From assembly GCA_020746105.1 (NCBI GenBank), contig CM036624.1:20916084-20980083 (forward strand): a stretch of 64,000 nucleotides of DNA, in the 5' to 3' direction. Positions 24,738 through 35,866 of the stretch are shown in pieces (position 1 is the stretch's first letter; every line of letters starts with the position of its first letter). The DNA comes from Trogon surrucura (lineage: Eukaryota; Chordata; Aves; Trogoniformes; Trogonidae). The position numbers were made by a program, and so were the translations under genes. The notes beneath the pieces were generated by a model. That model ran no database searches. It was not told where the DNA came from and saw nothing but the letters and a program-made list of their open reading frames with translations.

Positions 24738-26257
24738 ATTCTTCCGCCGCTTTGATTGTTCCATTGTACTAGGCCCCTGCAGTTGTCCACCCTATCTAAA
24801 TGTACTGCAGTATGGCTCCACTTACGTGTAGCTGCCAAGAACGTGGATCTATGAAGCATGTATCTAGAGATTATCTCTATCATAAACTCCTGTTTAAATT
24901 GTTTTCCTTCCAGTAAAATAAACAAAAAGGCTTCCTTCAGGAAAGAAACCCCTAACTGCATATACTATCAAGCATTGTCAAGATGAAGAGATTCTGAGAA
25001 GGCATTTGCAAAATCCAGACTATGTGCTTTCCTGAGATAAAGTACCTGTATGAATAGAAAGTCTATCCTAGGCAAATGCCAAAAATAGAAATGTATCGTT
25101 GTATGAATAGATTGGAAAAGAAGCGTGCAGGATTTATATTTGAGAATATAGTAACATTTAATCAGTAGCAAGTAAGAAGACGTATTTATTGTGTTAGGTT
25201 CAGTCTCCAGAGCTTTATGTATGTTTCTTTGAAGCAGCTCGTATTAGCCACTGTCTAGGGGTCAGCACTAGATAGACTAAAAATGGAATTTTTTTTTTCC
25301 TAAAATGGATTAAAGTTTCGGGTTGGCCAGTATAGTTTTTGTTTTTTTTTTTAATGGTTCAGCAGTAACATCACCACTGTGTTTGTAATACGCTACAAAC
25401 CATACTCACCTACCACATACCTGTAGGGGTCCACTTACAAGTTCCATGGGGCTTGTTCATCTTAGTCATTTGTCTTACTCTTCATCCTTGTAGCAAACCT
25501 TTGCAGACCCACTTACAGTCTGTCTCCTCATCTGGATCATTGTCTTACTCCAAAATTTAAATTCCATTTTTAGCCATTTTCATTCAATCCCCACCAACTT
25601 CACATTCTCCTCTCTTCCATCTGGTTCTTTCTCCCAACCAATAGCAACATTCCCTCTTGCTAATAATGTTGGTTTATCCAGGTTGTTACACTTTCCATCA
25701 TTGATTGTGTCCTTTTGTATCTTCTTTCTTGCTTATGGGCTTCCAAGTTCAGGTCTCACTGTTCAGCCACACCCAATCTCCTCACCTTGACTCTTGTCTT
25801 TCAGGTTATCATCCACTCATGTCCTCTTCTGGTATTACCACTTCTGTCGTTAAATTCAGTTCATGTTTTCTGTGTGTTCAGTCTTTGGAGATTCCTTCTC
25901 TGTGCTGTCTGTGGACAGAAGAGGGAGCATGGAAAGCACAGTAAAAGGATGGTTTTCTCCCAAGCAACAGTGCTTGGACCTGGACAATTGCATATTAGCT
26001 GCAATGTGGTAGAGCATCCTGCAGAGAAGGTCTTGTGCATGACTAGAGCATGATTTTGGCTTTTCTCTAATTGATCCTATTTGAACTGTTATTTTTACAT
26101 CTATGATTTGCCCAGTTTAGAGTAACTGTTAGTGGACATGGCAAAAGATGTTTCTCTGAATGAAGTATTTTTTGTGTCTCCTCCTCCACATCTGACCTTG
26201 CCACCTTGCTGTAGTAGTGGGGACATCACTGAATGTTTTATAGAACTTCAGTATTGC
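24738..26257. other. Unclassified sequence with pyrimidine-rich segment
   Basis: No gene seen. The part at about 25440-25870 is C/T-biased on the plus strand and richer in complex words than its flanks, with two overlapping open frames near 25705-26053 that resemble nothing. It may be an old transposon or retrocopy that I cannot name. Confidence 0.45.
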
Positions 26258-26720
26258 TCTGAGAGATTCCAGCGCAGAGCCACAAAGATGATGAAGGGAG
26301 TGGAACATCTCCCTTATGAGGAAAGGCTGAAGGAGCTGGGTCTCTTTAGCTTGGAGAAGAGGAGGCTGAGGGGTGACCTCATTAATGTTTATAAATATGT
26401 CAAGGGGGAGTGTCAGGAGGACGGAGCCAGGCTCTTTTCAGCGGCGTCCATTGACAGGTCAAGGGGCAATGGGTGGAAGCTGGAACATAGGAGGTTCCAT
26501 AAAAATATGAGAAAAAACTTTTTCACAGTGAGAGTGACAGAGCCCTGGAACAGGCTGCCCAGGGATGTTGTGGAGTCTCCTCTGGAGACATTCAAAACCC
26601 GCCTGGATGCGTTCCTGTGCGCTCTGCTGTAGGTGATCCTGCTCTGGCAGGGGGGTTGGACTAGATGATCTCTGAGGTCCCTTCCAACCTCTAACATTCT
26701 GTGATTCTCTGTGATTCTCT
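26258..26720 (+). mobile_element. CR1 LINE 3' fragment, relatively young
   Basis: Plus-strand CR1 truncated within the C-terminal part of ORF2, followed by the canonical 3' end: 'ggggggttggactagatgat', 'gaggtcccttccaacc' and the terminal tandem octamers ATTCTGTG/ATTCTCTG at 26696-26720. The ORF2 C-terminus is still open to its natural stop, and the 3' end is almost consensus. It is therefore one of the youngest CR1 copies in the window. The 463-base length and 5' truncation are typical. Confidence 0.95.
26261..26632 (+). pseudogene. CR1 ORF2 C-terminal fragment, frame still open
   Basis: About 123 codons of the end of CR1 ORF2, terminating at a TAG at 26630-26632. Visible family strings are [12 protein letters not shown], then [20 protein letters not shown], then [18 protein letters not shown] and [17 protein letters not shown]. 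This part of the protein lies after the reverse-transcriptase catalytic core, so no enzymatic activity remains. The open frame extends upstream to an ATG at 26132 only by chance read-through of flanking DNA. The intact frame shows young age, not function. Confidence 0.9.
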
Positions 26721-29700
26721 CTAGCCTGTTCCACAGGAACATTTAACATATTTTGCCTACAATTTTCAACGCACATTAATTCTAGTCAAGCAGTTGGCAA
26801 AAAAAAAGTCACTCAATTTAAACACAATGTTTGGTTTTTGTAAGGGTCGTAGACAACTACAAAACAGGTTGAAGAAGAAAGTTAGAACTCTGTAATTAAA
26901 AGCACTACCTATGCCACCAGTGTATCAACATATGCATGCTATTAGAAAAGTTTCATTCTATTCTTGAGAAAATATTGAAGTTACTCAGAAGTAAAATGGT
27001 TTTTGGTGGTTTGTTTATTTTATTTTATTTTTTTTTTTTTTTCTAAGAGTAGCTCCAGTAAGATACTGTGTACCTGGTAAAGGTGGTTTGTTATTGTTGA
27101 CTATTGTTGACACTTGCATTCAGAAACAACATATGCTCTTTTAAATCTCGCAATTCTCTGCAAGAGCAGCCCTACTCTAGGAGGCTCTTCAGTGTTTATT
27201 TGTTGCCAGCCAGCCAAGGAATAAATCACCCTCATTTTCACAGAGCTGTAGCTCTTCTTCTAGACATCTCTTCAGCTCTTTCACCTGAGTTAGGCTTTGC
27301 AGTTTTGTACAGTAGAGACTGTAGTATTTTGAGAGTAGTTTTCCATGAGCGGAAAGTAAGTCCACTTATCTTGCATGGATCTTTTTGCTTAAATGTTCAC
27401 TTATAAACCTTGTGACACACAATCAGTTTATTATATCTAAAAACACTTGGAGGACTTGCTTCCTATTATATCAAAAATCGTAAGGGTTACACACATCAGC
27501 ATGCATATGAAGAAATTATACAGTTGATTTTGACTTCATTTGTGCTCTAACTTGTAACTTAATTTGAACTTTTGTTGTAAAGTTGACATGAAAGTAGCCT
27601 AAGCATAAATTCATTCATCAGCACTTTACCATAATGGTTGATGATAATGGGCAGGACTAATGATAATTTACTTGCCCATCAAACGAATTTCTCACTCTCG
27701 GCAAGTGGGCAATTAGAATGTTGCAAGGCTGACTTGTAGTTAGCTATTTGTGAATTACTTGTGTTCTCTGATAACTTTTGTCTTATTTTTAAACAACCTA
27801 TGTTTGCAGCAATTGCTGCACTTGAAAATCTTTTTTTCTCTGTAGTTTTTATCTTTCAAATGAGAGATATTGATTTCTGTACTGAACACATTAAGAATAT
27901 TTTTCAAGACTCTTCGCTAGAAAAATATCCATGGAAAATGGATAATTTCTTTTCAACACCCTCCTGAATATTAGATTTTTAAAAACCTCTGTGTTTTTTG
28001 ATTCATCATTTAATACAACACTATTTGACAGCACTGAAATAAGACAAAAATGTAGAGCTCATTGGCTGGTATATCTGATCTATTGGTAATGGCTGCAATA
28101 TATAAGTATTACCACTCTTGTATTAGCACAAATTTACATTTGGAAAAGTTGGCCCTGTGTTTAATGCCAAGTGGTAAAATTGTGATTTGTTACAGGCTCA
28201 ATAGCACTGAAATGATGAAAATATTCTCATGCTTCCTTTCTACAAAGATTTCGTTTTTAAACAGTTTCATGTCATAACCAACTGTGTTCTTAGATATGGA
28301 TGAAATATCTGTACTGGCAATTGGTGTTGACTGGACTGGATATTTGTCCATTCTGACTGGGGAAATACACCAAAGTTGCTTGGCTCTTTTGATTAAGTAT
28401 CCTTGTTGATCAAAAAATTCATCTCACTTAAAAAGTTGCAGTCCAAAGTTTAGATTTCCGGTCTAGATTAGCTGTCTAAGCAATATTCGTATGTGACCCG
28501 CTCACCCCCAAGTCCCTCTGAAAGGCTGTTCATCCTGTTTTAAAACAACTTCTGAGGGGGAGTGGGGTGATTGATGGAGCTGTAGAAGTGCCTGCCTCTC
28601 TCCATTCCTCCAGACCTGTGCCTCTGATTACACCCTGGCCCTTGTTCAGGTTGCATCCAAGGCCTGCCAGTTCTTCCTGTGGTATCTGTCACAGATGTTA
28701 TTTCCTCTCTATACATGCTTCTAAAGCTCTTACTCTGCATTCTTTCCAGGTGAACTGCTATAGTTCGCATATATGGAAGATGAAGGCTGAATTTCAGAAC
28801 CCACACTGCTGTGTGTACACACTTGATATGACCAAGAGCCACACTAATGGAACAGAACCCTGGTGAATCCAGTGCTCATTGGAGACTCCCCTATTGTATG
28901 CCCTAATATAGTCTACATCAGTTTTCTGCTTTGTCTTCTGTCACTTGTTTGTGTTTAATCCTACTGAGGAGTTAAACTCCTCTTCCCTGAGTCAATCCTG
29001 CAAGGGTCTGGCCACATCTTAGCCAGTAAGAGCATACTTTTATTTATATGCCTGATGTCAGAGTATGAACAACTTGGAAGGACTAAAATATCTCCTCAAA
29101 CCCTCAGATACAAATCTTGCGACAATAAAAATTCCCCCAAGTATGAATGGTACAGAAAGGAAGTTAGTCATTTTGCTATTAAGTGCTGTATGTAAAGGAC
29201 AGAAGACTGACTTTCGGGAAGGACTAATATCTTCTTGACAGATACAATTGGCTGATTTTGTCTATTCCTTACCTTAATGGATGACACCTGTAAAAAAAAG
29301 TAAATCTATTTTTAATGGGATAGTCTGCCTAAATGACCCAATTTCAGGAAGAGTGCACTTTCATGAATATTTATTTAATATAAAAACACTAAAGTAAACT
29401 AGAAACCACATTCTATAAATAAAAACAGCCCAGAGGGTCAAACAGTGATAGACTGTATGATATGAAAGCTAATTTAGTATTGCTTTATGCGCTACGTTAG
29501 CAAAGCAGATTCTAGACTGTAGCAGTTGCTCACAGTGGCAGTCAAGGGGTCTTTTGTTACCTTTGCACCCGCAGCTTCTGTGTACCAAGGAGTAGTGAAG
29601 GAGATACCATGTTTTAAACATGTATTCTCATAGTTTGCTGTAGAAACAAGAACCAATTTTCTTTTGCCCTTCTATATCATTCTTAACATTTGTTGTTAGC

Positions 29701-29974
29701 AAGGGCTGGCATTCCAGTTTAGAATATGTTTAGACAGGAGGTGCTTTTGAGAGGGCACGCAGAGACAAATCCCTAGTTGTTCTCCAGATTCTTGTTAGTC
29801 ACTTTAATTCCATCACGGTGCTCCTATTTAGTGTAGACTCTTTCCTATGGCAAAACAATAACGAGTGTCCTATAGGGTGTCTTTAGGAGATGAAATTAAT
29901 AGCATTGGACAGCATTCAGGGATATGCAATTATGTTCCACGTACCTGTAACTGTATTGACAAAATAAGTGGCGT
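26721..29974. other. Unique sequence, no gene seen
   Basis: No exon supported. Contains the T-rich tract at 27011-27042, a 10-bp perfect tandem (TATTGTTGAC, 27092-27111), a patch with repeated TGGGCA/TGCCCA words at about 27645-27715 and a GC-richer unclassified segment at about 28490-28870. Confidence 0.55.
27011..27042 (+). repeat. T-rich (TTTTA)n to poly(T) tract
   Basis: Three TTTA/TTTTA units run into about 17 uninterrupted T. No flanking retrocopy recognised. Confidence 0.9.
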
Positions 29975-30016
29975 AGTTCACTACTCAGTTCTCACAGTTC
30001 ACTACTCAGCTCCCAC
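29975..30016 (+). repeat. 21-bp tandem duplication
   Basis: Two head-to-tail copies (29975-29995 and 29996-30016) that begin AGTTCACTACTCAG and differ at two positions near the 3' end (TTCTCAC versus CTCCCAC). A local duplication older than the two substitutions. Confidence 0.9.
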
Positions 30017-30266
30017 CACAATCAAATGAGTTGTGTAGGCCTACCATGTCATGTTTATATTTTCTTAGACTGGGCATTTTTGTGTGCGGTTTATTTCTAA
30101 ACGTATTATACCAGTAGGATCTGAATGTGGGAAGGAACTAGGAGTGAGCCACTAAGTACTGTCATAACGTGTTAGAACTGGATGTGAACTCTTGTGTCTG
30201 TTATGCTTATAGAGGCAAGGAGGTGATGTAGATAATGAGAAGAGCAACATGAGAGAAGAGTGAGGA

Positions 30267-30306
30267 ATCACACAGAATCACAGAATGTTAAAGGTTGGAA
30301 GGGTGC
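30267..30306 (-). mobile_element. CR1 3'-end fragment
   Basis: The words 'acagaatcacagaatgtta' and 'aaggttggaaggg' are the reverse complement of the CR1 3' terminus. The match stops at about 30303, giving a very short copy. Confidence 0.75.
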
Positions 30307-32350
30307 TACTCAGATATTTATACCTCTTTCAAATGAGTGTACAAAATGATTTAGAAATAACAATTATTTTAATAATTTTATCATAAAACTTTGTATCTGG
30401 AAAGTTATCGTATCTAACCTCTTTATCTTTGCTCAAATTATAAGCATTTACATTTATCTGTGATTCCTATAAAATTTTCTAATTTTTTAATATATGCATC
30501 AGCATATTTCATACATGACCAATGTTGCTTTCGATGCTTTATTCATTCACATGTAGTTAGTCTTAAGATTTCTCTCTGTTGTCTTTCAATACAGCAATGT
30601 ACCTTCATTTATGGAATACTCAGCATTTGAGGCTAGATAACATGCAGTACCACTTTTTTTTTTTTATTTAAGCAACACCGAATCATCACTGGTTTTGATT
30701 TAAAAAAATACCATTTTGAATGACAACATTTATAAGAAGTGTGTGAGAGCTGCTTTCCTACACAGGGACAAGCTAGAGCCAGACCATCCTGTTCCAGTGA
30801 GACGGTAACTCCTGAACCCACAAAAGTCTTGTAGGTTCTGAGTAGGTGACTGGCCTGGAAACATTTCCTTACAGAAAACCAAGATATTGCCAATTAGGTT
30901 ATCACTGGTAACTTACTGCGCGCAGACTAAAGCTGCCCATAGTATCTGTGGGAACACACCAGCCTTCCTAATGGGAGACTGTGGATCAGATTTGTTTTCT
31001 CCTTGTCAAGTACCAATCCTTAGCTCAAGCTATTTCAGTAACCCTGTCAAGCAGTGAATCTCATCATTTTTGTCTTACCTTGAGGGTGGAGAATATTTTA
31101 CACATTGTTTCTCTCCACATTTTAAAAATTGCAGGAGGTACAGGAGAAAGACACAAACATTTTAAGAGCTGGAGAAAATGCTTTATACAGGGAGATTTAA
31201 ATAGCGCAGCTGTTTATCTTATCAAAGGAAGATTGATAGGTAACATGATTACAGTGTGCAAGCAAATTCACAGGAAGAAAATACTGGGTATTAAAAAGCT
31301 TTTTTATTCAAGCACAGAAGCTTGGGAGAAACTAATGATGGAATCTTAAACCAGATAAAACAAGTTGGAGTGAGGCGCAAATTGTTACTGGTCAGTATCA
31401 TCACTTGCTGGAGCAAACTCTAAAATTGAGACTCCATGTTTTGTGGTGTCTTTGAAATGGGACTGTATACGCACTGGCTAAAACCATGTCATTGTACTAA
31501 ATAGGAGGGCAAGTGGCATGTTTAGTGACCTATGAGTTGTAGGCAACTAGCTTAAACATTTGATGAATACTTCTGGCCTTGCCTTATATTAAATCTATGA
31601 AATGTCAAAATTCTCTTCTGGTTGAGACATATTGAGCCTGCATGATGAGTCTGTAAAAACATTTATGTACTTTAGTTGATTCCAAGATGCTCAGAACCCA
31701 GGACTTCTAATATTTTTCCGTGATGTTTTACAGAAAAGGTTCTCATGCTGAGGTGCACTGCTGGTCTGATCACCTCTTGCAGCTGGTCATTTCTTTGTTT
31801 CCCCCTGACAACATGTATTGAAAGAAAAGACAGAGTACTCTTTAATTCCAATGAAGTCAAAAGCAAAAGTCCAACAAGCTGTGACAGGGCTAAGATTACA
31901 CCCTACCATTTAGCTAATATTTTTGTCTTGACAGACACGTACACAATGCCTTTAGTTCTCACAAAGATTTTAAGATTTTATAGGTTTGCAGATGGAAGGC
32001 CTTGGAGTACACAGTTGAGAATGAAAGGAAGGGTAGATTATGAGATTACCTCTGTGAATACAAGGTGGATTGCCATGAAAACTATTATGGGATGTTATTG
32101 TACAGTATGGGATATTTTATTTCTTATTGTTTTATTGTTATGAGGTCATAGTAGCACATTAAAACATAGGGCTACATAAGAATAAACTATGCATGGGAGC
32201 AGCTGGAAAGTCTCTATATACTCTGAAGATGTTTTTTTTTTAAAATCAACAAAATAGGAGAATGGCTCTTTCTTATTTTACCAGTGTACAACTTTTTCCT
32301 AGATTGCTGCCTGTTTTTCATTTTCAAGTCCCTTTTCTGCATCCTTTCTG
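30307..32350. other. Unique sequence, no gene seen
   Basis: No recognisable gene or repeat. Open frames at 30981-31349 and 31745-32143 (122 and 132 codons) have no domain or family resemblance and are treated as chance. Confidence 0.55.
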
Positions 32351-32830
32351 TCGTACATCCTAATCTCCCTTTTTATAACACCGTCTCAGAGTGATTCATT
32401 TGTGACAGTCAACAGAAGCATGCACTCCAACACCCACACGCAGGTAAATCTGCTGCGGTGATATATTTTAATTACAGATTTAGTCAGAAGTAATTAAGGT
32501 TTTATGTCACAGGGATAACGGAGAGTTTTAAAAATTCATGTGGTTTCAGTCTTTGTGAGTACACAGTTTGTGACACAATGGCTTGCAAAACAGGAACGAC
32601 CCCTTAGTGCTGTTAGATTAATTAATAGAAAGAGAATAAACTTAATGGAGCTAGAAAAGTGCAAAAAATTGTGTTTTTTCCACTGTATATCACACAGATG
32701 GAATGGTCGTCCTGGGATTGCGGCGGGGGACAGTAATTGCATTTTAATTACAGTGCTGATGGCTTCTGCTTCCTACCAGATGGAAGGCCCTTTTAAAATA
32801 GAGGCACAATAGCAAGCCTCTGCTTATTTT
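32351..32830. promoter_or_regulatory. Candidate conserved non-coding element with clustered homeodomain-type sites
   Basis: This segment keeps nine CpG dinucleotides between 32351 and 32730 in an otherwise CpG-poor neighbourhood. It carries a cluster of TAATTA/TAATTG cores: 'tttaattacag' (32468), 'gtaattaagg' (32491), 'gattaattaatag' (32617) and an inverted pair GTAATT/AATTAC at 32733-32738 and 32746-32751. This combination is typical of vertebrate developmental enhancers. No conservation comparison was possible, so the call is an inference from composition and motif density only. No coding frame explains it. Confidence 0.35.
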
Positions 32831-34511
32831 CTCTTCTGATGCTGGCTAACATAAAGTGACACAAGACAAAAGCTATTATGGTATGGTTTGATCAGAAAGA
32901 CTTTATTCAGTGCTATAGTACTTTCTAGTGTGAAGAAAATCCATTCTCTGCCAGTATTAAAAAGACTTTTCTTCTGTCTAGAAACTAAAATGAAAATATG
33001 CAGGGAACTACCTACCACTTTTATTAGTAACAATCATAGTTAATCACATTGTTGCTAGGTTGATAATATTTATAGAAGGAAAGATAGAAACTGTGACTTC
33101 CTTTGTTAAGAATGCTTAGCAAAAATGGTTTGCAGGATGACACTATACAGAACAAGGTGTGGGCTAGACTGAAGTTAACAGATGCAAAGTTTACTCTGTG
33201 ATGTCCTTTATTTTACAAACATTATTGGGAGTTAGCAAACATAAAAGTGCTGATTATTGAGAAACTGATGTTGCAGAGAGGGGTCGGATCTGTAAATAGT
33301 GTGAAAATTACATTCAGAGCCATTAAATTACATTAAGAAGCATACCTTTGTAGATACACATACAGTATTCATAAGTGAATAAATGAATTATATTTAATAA
33401 TATTTCACCTTTTTGTCACACTTTAACTGCTTCATTTACTAGCTTTTTTGAGCAAGATGCCCTTCCGCTGTCATTGCATTTCTGAGACAATAGTCTTTGT
33501 TATATTTATTGTAAAGATATATATGAGAATCTTTAATCTGTGGTTATGCTTTAAGTCTTTAAAAAGGGCAGGTAGCAATAAATAAATTTGCTTCATAGCT
33601 AATATATGACTGATTTATTAAGCTACTTCTTTGTGCCAAGGGTCAATCTCCGTAATCTGTATGTAAGAAATACATTTGGTATCAGGCTATAATAGTAATA
33701 TTGTTTAATACTTGTGATAATTAACAAAATCCAGCACATTGTAGCTCTGAAAGATATGACTTTTCATGCTATGCTGCCAGCAATTCAGCTGCCTCCTGGG
33801 CAGTTTCTGGGTAACCCACTGGGGTCATCTCCATATTGTCAAGGATGTATGCTCAGAAAAGACGAAGAGCAGGCTGCCCAAGGTACCTGCTTGGAGAATG
33901 TGAAACTGGAAGGAACTGGGGAGAGATTGGAAGGGTCAGAACAAAGGGTTTATGTTATCCATTTTCTGACACTGTGGAATTTAAATACTGGTTATAGTAG
34001 AGCATCTCCAGTTGACTTGTTCTTGATAAAAATATATTTGTATGAGCCTTTATACAACCATTGTTTCTGTAGACATAATTTTCTTCCTGAACAAATTTAT
34101 GTCTGATTTTTTACTACTGGAGTCCAAAAGGTCACTTAGGGTATTATATTAAAGGTTCAAATATGAATTAAAGAAAAGCAAGCAAAAGATTAGGTAAAAT
34201 ATTTAGTACTGTCATCACTTTGGTCTTCATGAAATTGTAATCAGTTATTTTTTGAAATCACTTATAGTTGAAGGACTTTACAGCCTGTTGGAAGATGGCC
34301 TCACAATTCCGAGTGATCTTGAGAAAACTGCAGGAATGATTCAGTGACAAGACCAAACCGTTGCTTATAAGAGATGATGTAAATCTTGAATACAAAATGT
34401 ACAATTAGGCTTAGAGATTTGTGCCACATGAAAGGAGGAGGGTGATGGAGAAATAAAAGCTGAATTCACATTGTTGTAATTGCATGGCAAAACCAGGAGA
34501 TAATTCCTGAA
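32831..34511. other. Unique sequence, no gene seen
   Basis: No gene or clear repeat. The part near 33770-33950 is GC-richer and unclassified; the 130-codon open frame through it has no recognisable content. Confidence 0.5.
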
Positions 34512-34712
34512 ATCATATAGATTAGAATAGTTTTGATTGGAAAAGACCTTTAAGATCAAGTCCAACCATTGACTCAGCCCTACTAAGTCAGCTGCTAAAC
34601 CATGTGCCTAAGCATGACATCTACTCCTCTTTTAAACACCTCCAGGGATGGTGACTCAACTGCCTCCCTGGGCAGCCTGTTGCAGTGCCTGATAACCCTT
34701 TCAGAAATGTGT
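34512..34712 (-). mobile_element. CR1 LINE 3'-end fragment
   Basis: Minus-strand copy of the same CR1 type as 124-1340. It shares 'tttgattggaaaagaccttt', 'aaaccatgtgcctaagca', 'cctccagggatggtgactca', 'ctgggcagcctgtt' and 'gataaccctttc'. About 200 bases from the 3' end remain. The 3' octamers are degraded ('atcatatagattagaatag'). Confidence 0.92.
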
Positions 34713-34930
34713 ATCTAGGAGTGTTGTGTTTAAGATATGAGATAATTATTACAGTTTACCTCAGCCTGGTGATGTTAAAATGGATAACATCTCTCACTTT
34801 AGGGTTTACTTGAAGAAAGATACATGTAACTTGATGAAGTTGAGAGCATTTTAAGAATAAAACAATCAATGGTTCTTCATATCTTCATGTCATAAGATGT
34901 TACTTACAGCAAAAGAGTTGAGTTAGACTG

Positions 34931-35035
34931 TAAAGCGTTTTTTTCTAACTACAGGGATAATTACTGAATGGAACAGACTGCCTAGGTTGTGAAGCCTCTT
35001 TCATTAGAGACTTTAAAGACATTCTCATAATCTAA
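34931..35035 (+). mobile_element. Ancient CR1 fragment
   Basis: Short diverged plus-strand piece: 'tttctaactacagggataat', 'gaatggaacagactgccta' and 'tcattagagactttaaaga' follow the CR1 C-terminal ORF2 DNA order. No frame survives. Confidence 0.65.
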
Positions 35036-35657
35036 CAAGGCATGTGTGGCCAAAATGAAACCACAGTGATGTGAGTGTGTGGGGAAAATATCTGTGAAGA
35101 GTAGTTTTGGTCAGTGTAGACTTTGTCAGTGTTTGTTACTATCTCTTATGGTCCCGCAATTACCTCTTGTGATCCCTTACAGCTTTTCATTCCTCATCGT
35201 GCTTACTTGTTTGGTCTTGTGCTATTCCTCTGATTGATTCTATATTTTAAAATTTCTGTAAAAAAACTAAAACAACAGCAGCAAAAACTTGTTTCATATG
35301 AAATTTTCAAGTATTGAAAATTGTGTTTCCATTGGGAGTTTGTGAAAGTGGCATACAATGTGAGTTTCGTGATGCAGCAGCTTAACACATGCACGCAATT
35401 CTTTTATACATCACATTCAATTCAGAAAAACACTGGTGTGTTGAAGAAGCCAAGAGAAAACCTGCAAAAGTAATAAGGAGATGTTAAATAATTATTTGCT
35501 ATGGTAGAGTGAAAGTTGTAAGGCCATGGTGAGGCAAAAGAAAACATGCTGAAAGGTATCAGTAGTTATGCTGACATCAGGCTTGGTGTATGGTTTGGTT
35601 AAATTCTCCTGTGGGTAATAATTGATTAAATAATATCTGAGATTGGGAAAGGTACAT

Positions 35658-35866
35658 GATGATGCCCTGTAAATATTTAAAAGGTAAAAAAGCCTAAGGG
35701 GAAGAATTTTGTGACAGTATAGGAAACTATTAAAAACTAATGGAGTGAAAGAAACTACCACGTTTGTGCAGTATCAGGAAGTTAAAAATATCCAATTACA
35801 CTTGACAATGAAGATTTCATCATGAGATCAATAGATTTTAGAATAGTTTTCCAAGAGTAGTGGTGC
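35658..35866 (+). mobile_element. Ancient CR1/L3-like fragment
   Basis: Diverged plus-strand fragment with 'tgtaaatatttaaaaggta', 'aactattaaaaactaatgga' and 'gatcaatagattttagaata' followed by 'gttttccaagagtagtgg', a succession seen in old amniote CR1 copies. It lies about 620 bases from the previous fragment and may or may not derive from the same insertion. Confidence 0.55.

Noticed and set aside
26132-26260. 5' extension of the CR1 open frame to an ATG at 26132
   Set aside because: CR1 similarity begins only at about 26258; the upstream codons are flanking DNA read by chance.
27645-27715. TGGGCA/TGCCCA inverted words as a hairpin gene
   Set aside because: The matching arms are only about seven bases and several pairings compete; no stable precursor-like fold is apparent.
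31745-32143. 132-codon plus-strand frame
   Set aside because: No recognisable motif and no splice or promoter context. Similar frames at 30981-31349 and 33714-34106 were rejected for the same reason.
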